The notes below the pieces were generated by a model. That model did no database searches and had not been told where the DNA came from. It was given only the letters and a program-made list of their open reading frames with translations. From contig NZ_JAKRNE010000018.1 in NCBI RefSeq assembly GCF_022347205.1, positions 1-39,261 on the forward strand: DNA of 39,261 nt, in the 5' to 3' direction. The stretch is from Corynebacterium sp. ACRPO (GTDB taxonomy: Bacteria > Actinomycetota > Actinomycetes > Mycobacteriales > Mycobacteriaceae). Positions 31,366 to 39,014 of the stretch are shown in pieces. How positions within the stretch are numbered: position 1 is the first letter of the stretch; each line of letters opens with the position of its first letter. Position numbers and translations under genes: made by a program.

Positions 31366-32832
31366 ATGAACATGAGGAATGACAATTACCGCGGCTTTGA
31401 TGGGAACTCCCCGGAGGGAGCGTCCCAGGAAGGTCCGGGTAGGGCCGAGCCGGTTCAGGACGGTCCGAACTTTGGAGAAACCCACCAGCAAGATGTCGTG
31501 GCTGGCAACGCTGGCCCCTACAGTGACGGAATTGGCCCCTACAGCGGCGCTGGCGCGCAGGCACAAGAGACCGGCTCCTATTCGCAAGGATGGAATCAAC
31601 CGCGCGGCGGTGCTGTAGGCGATGACCCGCGAACGCTAGGTTCGCTGGGGTCCTATCCGAATGCCCCACATGCCCAAAGCTTTAGCGGTCAGGGGCAGGA
31701 AGGCCCGATGGTCACTCCTCTGCCCCCGCAGCCGGAGCAAAAGAAGAAAATCGGCTTGGGTGCCGCCACCGCTTTGGCGGCCGTAGCCTCCATCGCAGCG
31801 GGCTCGATTGCCGGCGCTGTTGTTGGCTGGACTTCCGGGGGAGGCAATAACGATACCTCCGTGGTCAATGAAGCCCTCAAAGCAGAGCCGGCCAACAATA
31901 GCACCGGTAAGGAACCGGAACAGGGTTCCGTTGAAGAAGTGGCCTCCAAGGTTTTGCCGGCGGTGGTTTCTATCCAGACGATGACTCGGACTGGTGGGGC
32001 TGAAGGCTCCGGTTCTGTCATCTCCCCAGATGGTTATGTACTGACCAACCACCACGTGGTTGCCGGTGCTGAGCACGGTGGCATGATGCAGGTGACCATG
32101 AATGACGGCAGTAAGCATGATGCTGAGGTGGTGGCCTCGGATGCGAATACGGACGTTGCCATCGTGAAAATCAAGGACGTCAAGGACCTGCCCTTCTTGC
32201 AATTCGGTGACTCCGATTCCGTTGCTGTGGGCCAAGAGGTAGTGGCCGTGGGCTCTCCTTTGGGGCTAAACGCGACCGTGACCTCCGGTATCGTATCGGC
32301 AAAGAACCGTCCCGTTCGCGCTTCCCAGGAAGGCGGCGAGTCTTCATTGATTGACGCCATTCAGACCGATGCCGCAGTAAACCCTGGCAACTCGGGCGGC
32401 CCGCTGGTGGATCGAGACGGCAATATCGTGGGCATGAACTCCATGATTGCTTCGCTGTCTAATAGTTCCTCCGGCGAGGGCGGCTCCATTGGCTTGGGCT
32501 TTGCCATTCCATCCAACTTTGCCAAGCGCATGGCAGATGAGCTCATTAACGACGGCAAAGTTTCTCACCCGACCCTTGGCGTGAAGGTGCTAGCGCGCGA
32601 CGACGGCAATGGTGCCCGCATCGCCGAGGTAGAGCCGGGCGGCCCAGCAGATGAGGCGGGCTTGAAGGATGGCGATATTGTCACCCGCGTCAACGATCGC
32701 CTGATCGAAAACGCTGATGCGCTCATCGCGGCGGCGCGATCGCAAGACTTTGGCGCGACGGTGACCTTGGAGGTTACCCGCGAAGACTCGGATGAATCTC
32801 GTCAGGTAGAGGTAACCCTCTCAGGCGAGTAA
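31366..32832 (+). CDS. pepD: HtrA-type serine protease with PDZ domain, PepD-like
   Basis: A 488-residue membrane-anchored protease. A disordered, Gly/Gln/Pro-rich cytoplasmic N-terminus (about 1-125) leads to one transmembrane helix (about 132-155). The trypsin-like domain has the triad H230 in LTNHHVV, D263 in NTDVAIV and S343 in NPGNSGGPL. A C-terminal PDZ domain (about 395-485) shows LGVKV and AGLKDGDIV. In mycobacteria PepD degrades or chaperones misfolded envelope proteins and is part of the MprAB/SigE stress circuit. ATG 31366 has GTGAGG about 12 bases upstream; ATG 31372 and GTG 31348 are alternatives. Confidence 0.93.
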   Translation: MNMRNDNYRGFDGNSPEGASQEGPGRAEPVQDGPNFGETHQQDVVAGNAGPYSDGIGPYSGAGAQAQETGSYSQGWNQPRGGAVGDDPRTLGSLGSYPNAPHAQSFSGQGQEGPMVTPLPPQPEQKKKIGLGAATALAAVASIAAGSIAGAVVGWTSGGGNNDTSVVNEALKAEPANNSTGKEPEQGSVEEVASKVLPAVVSIQTMTRTGGAEGSGSVISPDGYVLTNHHVVAGAEHGGMMQVTMNDGSKHDAEVVASDANTDVAIVKIKDVKDLPFLQFGDSDSVAVGQEVVAVGSPLGLNATVTSGIVSAKNRPVRASQEGGESSLIDAIQTDAAVNPGNSGGPLVDRDGNIVGMNSMIASLSNSSSGEGGSIGLGFAIPSNFAKRMADELINDGKVSHPTLGVKVLARDDGNGARIAEVEPGGPADEAGLKDGDIVTRVNDRLIENADALIAAARSQDFGATVTLEVTREDSDESRQVEVTLSGE

Positions 32833-32917
32833 ATTACTGTGCAAGACCTCATTAGGCGCTGAATGCGCCGTACCCCACCCCGCCACAAGGCCACAATGCC
32901 TTAACTTAAGGAGAAAA

Positions 32918-33526
32918 ATGCCAGATTCGCAGCACGATGTGACCGACTCCGCGCAGCCCGACGGTGCGACCAAGCGCGATTCCTTGATGGATGTTGCCGA
33001 ACCCGATGATGCCTTCCTGCTGGCAAGCGAGCAGGAGGATAGCCTTGCTGCCCCGCGCCGCGGGCTCATCGTTATTGTCACCGATCATCCTGGTGAGCAA
33101 TCCGATAGCACTTCTCAGCTGGTAAGCGAGCTGCTCGCGGAGGCCAACTTCCGCGTTGATGGCGCTATCGTAGTGCGCTCCAAGAAGTCCAAGATCCGCC
33201 AAGCCATTGAGACCGCCGTGGTCGGTGGTGTGGACGTGGTCCTCACCGTGGGCGGCACCGGCGTCGGTCCGCGCGATAAGACTCCGGAGGCTACCCGCTC
33301 CGTCATCGATAAGATGGTTCCGGGTGTGGCACAGGCGCTGCGTTCTTCTGGCCAAGCCTGTGGCGCGGTGGATGCCTGCACGTCCCGCGGTCTATCGGGT
33401 GTTTCTGGTTCTACCGTAGTGGTCAACCTTGCTTCCTCGCGCGCTGCGGTCCGTGATGGCATGGCTACCTTGGCGCCCCTGGTACACCACCTCATTGACC
33501 AGCTGCAGCAATCTAGCGTCCAGTAA
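32918..33526 (+). CDS. moaB2: MoaB/MogA-family molybdopterin protein (MoaB2-like)
   Basis: A 202-residue protein with an unusual acidic N-terminal extension (about 1-45) before the MoaB/MogA fold. The fold shows LIVIVTDHPGEQSDSTSQ, VVLTVGGTGVGPRDKTPEAT (the molybdopterin-binding GGTG loop) and VNLASSRAAVRDG; a typical MogA loop reads NLPGSP in place of NLASSR. Related enzymes adenylylate molybdopterin. Whether this genome makes molybdenum cofactor cannot be judged here. TAAGGAG precedes the ATG. It follows pepD as in mycobacteria, where the gene is called moaB2. Confidence 0.85.
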   Translation: MPDSQHDVTDSAQPDGATKRDSLMDVAEPDDAFLLASEQEDSLAAPRRGLIVIVTDHPGEQSDSTSQLVSELLAEANFRVDGAIVVRSKKSKIRQAIETAVVGGVDVVLTVGGTGVGPRDKTPEATRSVIDKMVPGVAQALRSSGQACGAVDACTSRGLSGVSGSTVVVNLASSRAAVRDGMATLAPLVHHLIDQLQQSSVQ

Positions 33527-33542
33527 GCGCAGGGCATTTTTC

Positions 33543-33761
33543 ATGACGTCGCGGAGAAACCGCCGGCGAGTATTTCGCCAATCTGCTGCTGCCGACTATG
33601 ACCGTAGTGCTGATAAGCCCGGCGCACCCGCTGCCCACGGAGCCGATGAAGAGAGAATAGTTACCGTCGATGACGGGGATTCGGCAGCGGCCGAGGGGGA
33701 GTCTGGCCAGCGCGATGAACAGTTCTACCGAGAAAATCAGCCCCCACACTACGGTGGCTAG
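33543..33761 (+). CDS. Small hypothetical protein with a PPHYGG end
   Basis: A 72-residue protein of unknown function: an Arg-rich start (MTSRRNRRRVFR), an acidic low-complexity middle and the C-terminal motif FYRENQPPHYGG. Short actinobacterial proteins ending in a similar PPH(Y/W) motif exist, which is why I accept it as a gene. It starts 16 bases after moaB2 on the same strand, without a strong ribosome binding site, so it is probably translated from the same transcript. Confidence 0.6.
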   Translation: MTSRRNRRRVFRQSAAADYDRSADKPGAPAAHGADEERIVTVDDGDSAAAEGESGQRDEQFYRENQPPHYGG

Positions 33762-33802
33762 CGCCTAAATCAGGATGCAGGTCTGCAGCCACAGAGGTAC
33801 TT

Positions 33803-33846
33803 AAAAGGCCCGCGGTTTCGCTTCCGAGGAAGTGAAACCGCGGGCT
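33803..33846 (-). terminator. Terminator hairpin between the small gene and mscL
   Basis: GCCCGCGGTTTC (33808-33819) and GAAACCGCGGGC (33834-33845) pair perfectly; after a G-T pair the stem continues CTTC/GAAG to a four-base loop. On the minus strand CCTTTTAAG follows, so it terminates mscL; it may also stop transcription from the left. Confidence 0.85.
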
Positions 33847-33872
33847 CTGCGCTGTATATGCAGCGAAGGGAC

Positions 33873-34364
33873 CTAGGCTTGGTGACGGCCGCCGCCGGTG
33901 GAACCGTTATCGGCGTCGGTAGCACCGTGGGCGGAACCGTCAATGCCGGTACCCGGGATGTCCTTATCGGAGACGTTTTGGGCCTCGAGCAGGTCGCGGA
34001 TTTCCGCGAGCAGTTCCTCGGTAGTTGGGGCAGGGGCCTCAGGGTCTACACCGTGGCGGCGCTTCGCAGCTTCGGTGAGCTTGTTGAGCGGCATGACGAT
34101 GAGGAAGTAGACCACGGCGGCGATGATGAGGAAGTTAATCGCTGCAGTGATTACTGCGCCGAAGTCCACGAAGGTGTTCTTGTTGTCGGTGATTTGGAAG
34201 CCCAATCCGTCCACCTCAGCAGAGCCAAGGGAATTGATGATCGGCTGGATGATGGAGTCAGTAACGGCGGTGACGATTGCGGTGAAGGCGGAGCCGATGA
34301 TGACCGCGGTGGCAAGTTCGATGACGTTGCCACGCATAATAAAGTCTTTGAAACCCTTGAGCAT
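33873..34364 (-). CDS. mscL: Large-conductance mechanosensitive channel MscL
   Basis: A 163-residue channel subunit. The N-terminal amphipathic helix MLKGFKDFIMRGN leads to pore helix 1 (VIELATAVIIGSAFTAIVTAV), a periplasmic loop with DGLGFQI, and helix 2 (about 70-95). The C-terminal bundle includes EELLAEIRDLL. It releases solutes on hypo-osmotic shock and in corynebacteria can take part in amino-acid efflux. Beyond residue 130 there is an extra Gly/Asp/His-rich tail. Convergent with moaB2, as in mycobacteria. Confidence 0.95.
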   Translation of the reverse strand: MLKGFKDFIMRGNVIELATAVIIGSAFTAIVTAVTDSIIQPIINSLGSAEVDGLGFQITDNKNTFVDFGAVITAAINFLIIAAVVYFLIVMPLNKLTEAAKRRHGVDPEAPAPTTEELLAEIRDLLEAQNVSDKDIPGTGIDGSAHGATDADNGSTGGGRHQA

Positions 34365-34475
34365 GGTGATATGCGCAAACCTTTCTGGGAATAACTAAGG
34401 GTAGTTAGAAACCATGGACATGGCGAAACTTTAGTGCAGCTGTTAACCAACCACAACTGTTGTGGCTGAAATGGT

Positions 34476-35177
34476 CTAGCGTTGTTGCGGGTGAGCGCGG
34501 TCACCAACAATGACCACCGTGAGTGGTTGGCTTAGCGACGCCGCGGCTACATCATTGGCATGGTCATGGGGCAGTGCGAGCAAAACAGTAGAGGAAGAGG
34601 CCTCGCCCTCGGAACTAGAGGTCGACACCACGCGCCCGCCGGTGGCGATAACGCGTGCGGTGGGCGTTGCAGGGGCCGACCCCTCTTCGGCCGGGGCGGA
34701 TGCGGAGTCGACGGCGGTGACCACGTCCACGGTATCGCCATGGTGTAGGTGGGGGATGATATCTGGCTCGGCGAGCTTCACCGGGATCATCCGTGCAGCC
34801 GCGGCGTCGGAGCCGCTAACCAAGCTGGAGACGAGGTCTTCTCCCAAAAGGCGCGCATCGGTAATCACCTCGCCCTTGCCGGCTGCGGCGGTTATCACGC
34901 GGCCAGTAAGTTCTTCTGGCTTTGCCGCTACCGCGGAATCGGGGATGGAGGAGGTAGGAAGGCGGGCTAGGTCGACGTCGGCAAGCGCCAGCTCCGCCCC
35001 TGCCGGCAGATCGCGGCTAAAGACGGGCACGCGCGGTAACTCCTTGGCCGCCGAAAGAGCCGAAGCCAGCGCGGCAATAAGAAGGGCCACCGCAATGGCG
35101 CGGCGCACTACAACGCCGCGGCGGTGGCCAGGAGTACGAAGGGTGGAAAAGAGACGGGGTATACGCGAAGTGGGCAT
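34476..35177 (-). CDS. SAF-domain membrane-anchored protein (CpaB/RcpC-like)
   Basis: A 233-residue protein: basic N-terminus, one transmembrane segment (about 25-43), then an SAF domain outside the membrane starting VPVFSRDLPAGAELALADVDLARLP in broken pieces and including VITAAAGKGEVITDARL. SAF proteins of this build assist assembly of Flp pili (CpaB/RcpC), but no pilus genes are near, and corynebacteria keep such a gene beside mscL, so its job here is unknown. It lies between mscL (111 bases downstream) and the folate gene fthC (upstream), all on the minus strand. Confidence 0.78.
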   Translation of the reverse strand: MPTSRIPRLFSTLRTPGHRRGVVVRRAIAVALLIAALASALSAAKELPRVPVFSRDLPAGAELALADVDLARLPTSSIPDSAVAAKPEELTGRVITAAAGKGEVITDARLLGEDLVSSLVSGSDAAAARMIPVKLAEPDIIPHLHHGDTVDVVTAVDSASAPAEEGSAPATPTARVIATGGRVVSTSSSEGEASSSTVLLALPHDHANDVAAASLSQPLTVVIVGDRAHPQQR

Positions 35178-35225
35178 ACTCTTTTAGACTGCCCGAAACC
35201 GCGCATGGTTCCCGCACCCTGAAAA

Positions 35226-35801
35226 CTAGAAGCGGGTAATGCCCTCTGCGGTGACGGCGGCATCAACCTTGCGGTCATGATCCTCGGTAGGCAGCTCGTC
35301 TACAAACTCGGAGGGGTAGACCATGGCGAAAACCGGCGGCTTGCCGTGGGGAAGCGGCTCTAGCGCGCGGTCATAGTAGCCGCCGCCCTTGCCTATGCGG
35401 TTGCCCTTGGCATCCACCGCCATGGCGGGGGCGAGCACTAGATCACACTCAGCCAGCACGCTGCTATCAAAGCTCGGGCCCTGGGGCTCATTCAACCCCA
35501 GTGGGCTGGTGTGCATAGCTTCCTTGCCGCGGTATTCGGCAAAAGTCAACGTGCCATTTTCGCCGGAGATTGGCAGGAGGACGCGGGAGACATGCTCCTT
35601 GAGCCACGGCACAAAGTCAGCACCACCGGGCTCAGTGCCCAAAGGCCAGTAGGCGGCCACGGTCATGGACTCGGTGAGCTCGGATTCGAGATGCTTGCGC
35701 ACGGCGGCGGTAAAAGCATCGTGGTCCTCGGAGGAAAGTTCGCGGCGGGCCTGGACCAAGCGGGCGCGCAGCTCGTTTTTGGCGGTGATGGAAGAGGTCA
35801 T
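35226..35801 (-). CDS. fthC: 5-formyltetrahydrofolate cyclo-ligase
   Basis: A 191-residue ATP-dependent enzyme turning 5-formyl-THF into 5,10-methenyl-THF. The N-terminal AKNELRARLVQARREL helix, the PLGTEPG segment and the signature LAPAMAVDAKGNRIGKGGGYYDRAL (in short pieces, with GKGGGYYD the nucleotide site) are clear. ATG 35801 follows a -10-like TATGAT (minus, 35813-35808) by six bases, so the message is likely leaderless. The frame stays open to 36182 but that part overlaps galU. Confidence 0.94.
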   Translation of the reverse strand: MTSSITAKNELRARLVQARRELSSEDHDAFTAAVRKHLESELTESMTVAAYWPLGTEPGGADFVPWLKEHVSRVLLPISGENGTLTFAEYRGKEAMHTSPLGLNEPQGPSFDSSVLAECDLVLAPAMAVDAKGNRIGKGGGYYDRALEPLPHGKPPVFAMVYPSEFVDELPTEDHDRKVDAAVTAEGITRF

Positions 35802-35868
35802 AAATAAATCATAACCCCGCGGCGTAGCGGTGCACGGGAAAATAATGTGGCATTGTACGCTATTGTGC
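35802..35868. promoter_or_regulatory. Divergent fthC/galU promoters, both apparently leaderless
   Basis: TATGAT (35813-35808, minus) lies six bases before the fthC ATG; TACGCT (35856-35861, plus) lies seven bases before the galU ATG at 35869. The 67-base gap offers no ribosome binding site for either gene. Confidence 0.55.
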
Positions 35869-36795
35869 ATGGCTATAGAACGCGAAGATTCCGCCCGCGG
35901 AATCACCACGGTTGTAGTTCCAGCGGCAGGTATGGGCACCCGATTTTTGCCCGCCACCAAGACGGTTCCCAAGGAACTGCTGCCCGTTGTTGATACTCCC
36001 GGCATCGAACTCATTGCAGAGGAGGCAGCGTCTGTCGGCGCGCGCCGCCTTGCGGTGATTACCGCGCCCGATAAGCAAGAAGTCATGCGCCACTTCGAGG
36101 CTTTCCCCGAGCTGGTAGAGACCCTCGAATCTCGCGGCAAGGACGAACAGGTGGCCAAGGTCAAGCGCGCCAACCAGATCATTCACCCCGTTGCGGTGGA
36201 GCAGGAAAAGCCGCTGGGATTGGGCCACGCGGTGGGCCTTGCCGAAGAGGTGCTTGAGGAAGACGAGGATTCCTTCGCCGTCATGCTCCCTGATGACATT
36301 GTCTTGCCCGCCACCGTCATGGCGGATATGGCGCGTGTGCGTGCGGCATTGGGCGGCAGCGTGCTGTGCGCCTTCGAGGTCCCGCGCGAGCAGACCTACA
36401 ACTACGGCGTCTTCGACGTGGAGGATACCGATGCCCCTGGCGTGAAGAAGGTCGTGGGCATGGTGGAAAAGCCGGCAGTAGAGGATGCTCCTTCTAACCT
36501 CGTGGCCACCGGCCGCTACCTTTTGGACCGCAAGATCTTTGATGCCCTGCGCCGTATTAAGCCGGGCAAGGGCGGCGAGCTGCAGCTTACTGACGCCATC
36601 GAGCTCCTCATTGAGGAAGGTGAGCCCGTCCACGTGGTAGTCCACCAAGGAAAGCGCCATGATTTGGGCAATCCCGGCGGCTATATCCCCGCCAACGTGG
36701 ACTTTGGCCTGCGCGATGAAAAGTATGGTCCCACGCTGTATAAAGCGATTAAGCAAATCATGGCCGAGTATGAGGACGAGCACGGCCTAGCCTAG
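35869..36795 (+). CDS. galU: UTP-glucose-1-phosphate uridylyltransferase
   Basis: A 308-residue enzyme making UDP-glucose for arabinogalactan, trehalose and glycolipid synthesis. The nucleotide-binding start VVPAAGMGTRFLPATKTVPKELLP (in pieces), the VMLPDDIVL metal segment, the GVFDVED and MVEKP motifs and the C-terminal KRHDLGNPGGYIPANVDFGL are typical. ATG 35869 is selected by its spacing from the -10 box; the open frame reaches 35830 without family sequence. Confidence 0.95.
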   Translation: MAIEREDSARGITTVVVPAAGMGTRFLPATKTVPKELLPVVDTPGIELIAEEAASVGARRLAVITAPDKQEVMRHFEAFPELVETLESRGKDEQVAKVKRANQIIHPVAVEQEKPLGLGHAVGLAEEVLEEDEDSFAVMLPDDIVLPATVMADMARVRAALGGSVLCAFEVPREQTYNYGVFDVEDTDAPGVKKVVGMVEKPAVEDAPSNLVATGRYLLDRKIFDALRRIKPGKGGELQLTDAIELLIEEGEPVHVVVHQGKRHDLGNPGGYIPANVDFGLRDEKYGPTLYKAIKQIMAEYEDEHGLA

Positions 36796-36850
36796 GGATT
36801 TTCCCGGTGGCCAAGGACGTGGAAGCGAAGAAAGGGCGGGCATAGACCTT

Positions 36851-38161
36851 ATGCGTTCAGTTGATGACCAGTTGGCGCTGGTAACGGATGCGGCGACGAC
36901 GCCGGAGCCGGTGCGCATCGGTATTTCCAACGCGCTGGGTTTGATGTGCGCCGAGCAGGTACAGGCTAACCAGCCCCTGCCAGGCTTCCCGCAGGCGGCG
37001 ATCGATGGTTACGCGGTGCGCGCCGTGGATATTGGAGGCGAGCGGGGCCTGCGGGTGCGCCGCCACAAGGACCAGGAAGAACAGTCCGCAGAGGGCGAAG
37101 AGGATGCGGATTCCCCGCAGCCGGAGGTAGAGCGTTCCTTGCCCGTGGTGGGCGAGGTTCCGGCCGGCTCCAAGCAGCCGCTGCGCCTGCAACCTAAGCA
37201 AGCGGTGCGCGTATATACGGGTGCGCCTTTGCCCACGCTTGCCGACGCCGTCCTGCCCCTCGAGTGGACTGACCGCGGCCGCAAGCGCGTTACCGCCCAC
37301 CGCCCGGTGCGTTCTGGTGACTTTGTGCGCCGAGTGGGCGACGATATTCAGCCTGGCGATGTCGCCGTATCTTCCGGCACCGTCTTGGGGCCTGCCCAGA
37401 TTGGCCTTCTAGCCGCGGTGGGCCGCTCAAAGGTGCTGGTGTATCCGCGGCCGCGTATTACCATCATTTCCTTTGGCCGCGAGTTGGTTGACTTGGATCA
37501 AGAACCGGCACTGGGCCAGGTTTTTGACGTGAACTCTTATGCCTTAGCTGCCGCGGCCCGTGAAGCCGGGGCGGAGGTGCACCGCGTAGGCATTGCCGAG
37601 GGCGAGCCGCGCCGCATCCGCGAAGCGTTGGAAAAGCACATTGCCCGCAGCGAGGTGCTGGTAATCTCCGGCGCAGTGGGCGGCGCTGGTGCCGAGGCTA
37701 TCCGCGAGATCCTCGACGACCTTGGTGATGTCGATACCTCCCGCGTGGCCATGCATCCCGGCTCCGTTCAGGGCTTTGGACTGGTGGGCGAGGAGCGCAT
37801 TCCTACCTTCTTGCTGCCGTCCAATCCGGTGTCCGCGCTTGTGGTCTTTGAGGTGTATATCCGCCCGCTCATCCGCTTGGCGCTGGGCAAGCGTAATGCG
37901 CACCGTCGCGTGGTGCGTGCCCGCGCGTTAAACCACATCGATTCTCGTCCTGGCCGGCGCGGCTTCATCCGTGCTCGTCTGATGCGCGATGCCGAAACCG
38001 CGGACTACTTGGTGGAAGGCCTCGGCGGTGCCGCAGGGGCCCCGGCACACCTCTTGGCCGGCCTTTCAGAGGCCAACGCCATGATTCGCGTGCCGGAAGA
38101 GGTCACGGAAATCCGCCCGGGCGATGTGGTTGATGTGTTGTTTTTGACCCAGCGCAGCTAA
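36851..38161 (+). CDS. glp: Gephyrin/MoeA-like divisome protein Glp
   Basis: A 436-residue MoeA-fold protein: the N-terminal domain with PLPGFPQAAIDGYAVRA, the beta-barrel VVGEVPAG and VRVYTGAPLP, the MPT-binding-like domain and the C-terminal barrel. Canonical MoeA motifs are altered: STGDEL is replaced by SFGRELVD and GGxSVGxxD by GAVGGAGAEA. There is also an acidic insertion (about 75-95) between DGYA and VVGEV. In C. glutamicum such a protein, Glp, binds SepF and the membrane receptor GlpR in the divisome instead of serving molybdenum cofactor synthesis. The order glp-rimJ-glpR is kept here. Confidence 0.88.
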   Translation: MRSVDDQLALVTDAATTPEPVRIGISNALGLMCAEQVQANQPLPGFPQAAIDGYAVRAVDIGGERGLRVRRHKDQEEQSAEGEEDADSPQPEVERSLPVVGEVPAGSKQPLRLQPKQAVRVYTGAPLPTLADAVLPLEWTDRGRKRVTAHRPVRSGDFVRRVGDDIQPGDVAVSSGTVLGPAQIGLLAAVGRSKVLVYPRPRITIISFGRELVDLDQEPALGQVFDVNSYALAAAAREAGAEVHRVGIAEGEPRRIREALEKHIARSEVLVISGAVGGAGAEAIREILDDLGDVDTSRVAMHPGSVQGFGLVGEERIPTFLLPSNPVSALVVFEVYIRPLIRLALGKRNAHRRVVRARALNHIDSRPGRRGFIRARLMRDAETADYLVEGLGGAAGAPAHLLAGLSEANAMIRVPEEVTEIRPGDVVDVLFLTQRS

Positions 38162-38871
38162 TGCTCGATCCTTTCGGCAACGCGGCGGATAGGTTCCGCC
38201 ATCCTGCTACCGGCCCCACCGATGACATGCATCCTGGGTGGCCGGAATCTACTCCTCTTGTCCAGCTTCCCTCCTCTTCTGTCTTTCCCTCGGGGGCGCG
38301 GATGCGTTTGCGCCCCCTGCTGCGTTCCGACGGCCATGAGTGGCGGCGTCAGCGCATCGACGATGAAAGTTTCCTCCGCCCGGTTGAGCCGACCCAAGCC
38401 GCACCGTGGGCGGAGGCGCATAGCCAGCAGGCGTGGTGGAATCACCTGATGTACCTGCGCACCGCCGCGCGTGAGGCGCTGGTGGTCCCGCTCGTCATTG
38501 AGGTGGAGGGGAAATTCGCGGGGCAGGTGACCCTGGGAAATATTCAGCATGGCAGCATTCGCGATTGCTGGATTGGCTACTGGGTCTATTCCGCGGTTCA
38601 CGGCGCCGGGGTGGCTACGGCCGCCACCGCCTTGGGCGTGGACCACGCCTTTGGGCGAGTGGGTTTGCACCGCGTGACCGCCACCTATTTGGAGCATAAC
38701 CCGGCCTCGGGTCGCGTCTTGACCGTCAACGGGTTTCGGCATGAAGGGTATTTGCGGCGCAATTTGCATATCGACGGCGCGTGGCAGGACCACCACTACG
38801 TGGCGTTGGTGAAAGAAGACTTTGCCTCTACGGCGGTGGAGCGCCTGCGCCAAGCTGGACGGTTGGCGTGA
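38161..38871 (+). CDS. rimJ: RimJ-type GNAT N-acetyltransferase
   Basis: A 236-residue acetyltransferase. After a variable N-terminus it shows the RimJ/RimL pattern MRLRPLLRSDGHEW, the core strand WIGYWVYSAVHGAG, GVATAATALGVDHAFGRVGLHRVTA (acetyl-CoA site, read in pieces) and the terminal NGFRHEGYLRRNLHIDG with DHHYVALVKED. The family acetylates protein N-termini or antibiotics; the substrate is unknown. Its ATG overlaps the glp stop (TAATG), so translation is coupled. A start near codon 23 or 48 is possible because the first residues are poorly conserved in type. Confidence 0.88.
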   Translation: MLDPFGNAADRFRHPATGPTDDMHPGWPESTPLVQLPSSSVFPSGARMRLRPLLRSDGHEWRRQRIDDESFLRPVEPTQAAPWAEAHSQQAWWNHLMYLRTAAREALVVPLVIEVEGKFAGQVTLGNIQHGSIRDCWIGYWVYSAVHGAGVATAATALGVDHAFGRVGLHRVTATYLEHNPASGRVLTVNGFRHEGYLRRNLHIDGAWQDHHYVALVKEDFASTAVERLRQAGRLA

Positions 38872-38916
38872 AATAGCTTCCCAAGCGCTGGGATTTCCAC
38901 CTCAATTTTCACATAA

Positions 38917-38933
38917 GTCACAACATTGTAATT
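38917..38933 (+). promoter_or_regulatory. Possible MtrA-like site upstream of glpR
   Basis: GTCACA (38917-38922) and GTAATT (38928-38933) are direct half-sites separated by five bases, the same design as the hexamers near 19257. It lies about 80-100 bases before the glpR start in a gap of 143 bases. The second half-site departs from GTAACA, so this is tentative. Confidence 0.35.
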
Positions 38934-39014
38934 TGTGCGAATTTGGGGTGCTACGGTGCGGTTTCACCGTTTAAGGTGGAGTAATCATCTGTATTCAAGG
39001 GGAAGGTCCTATTC

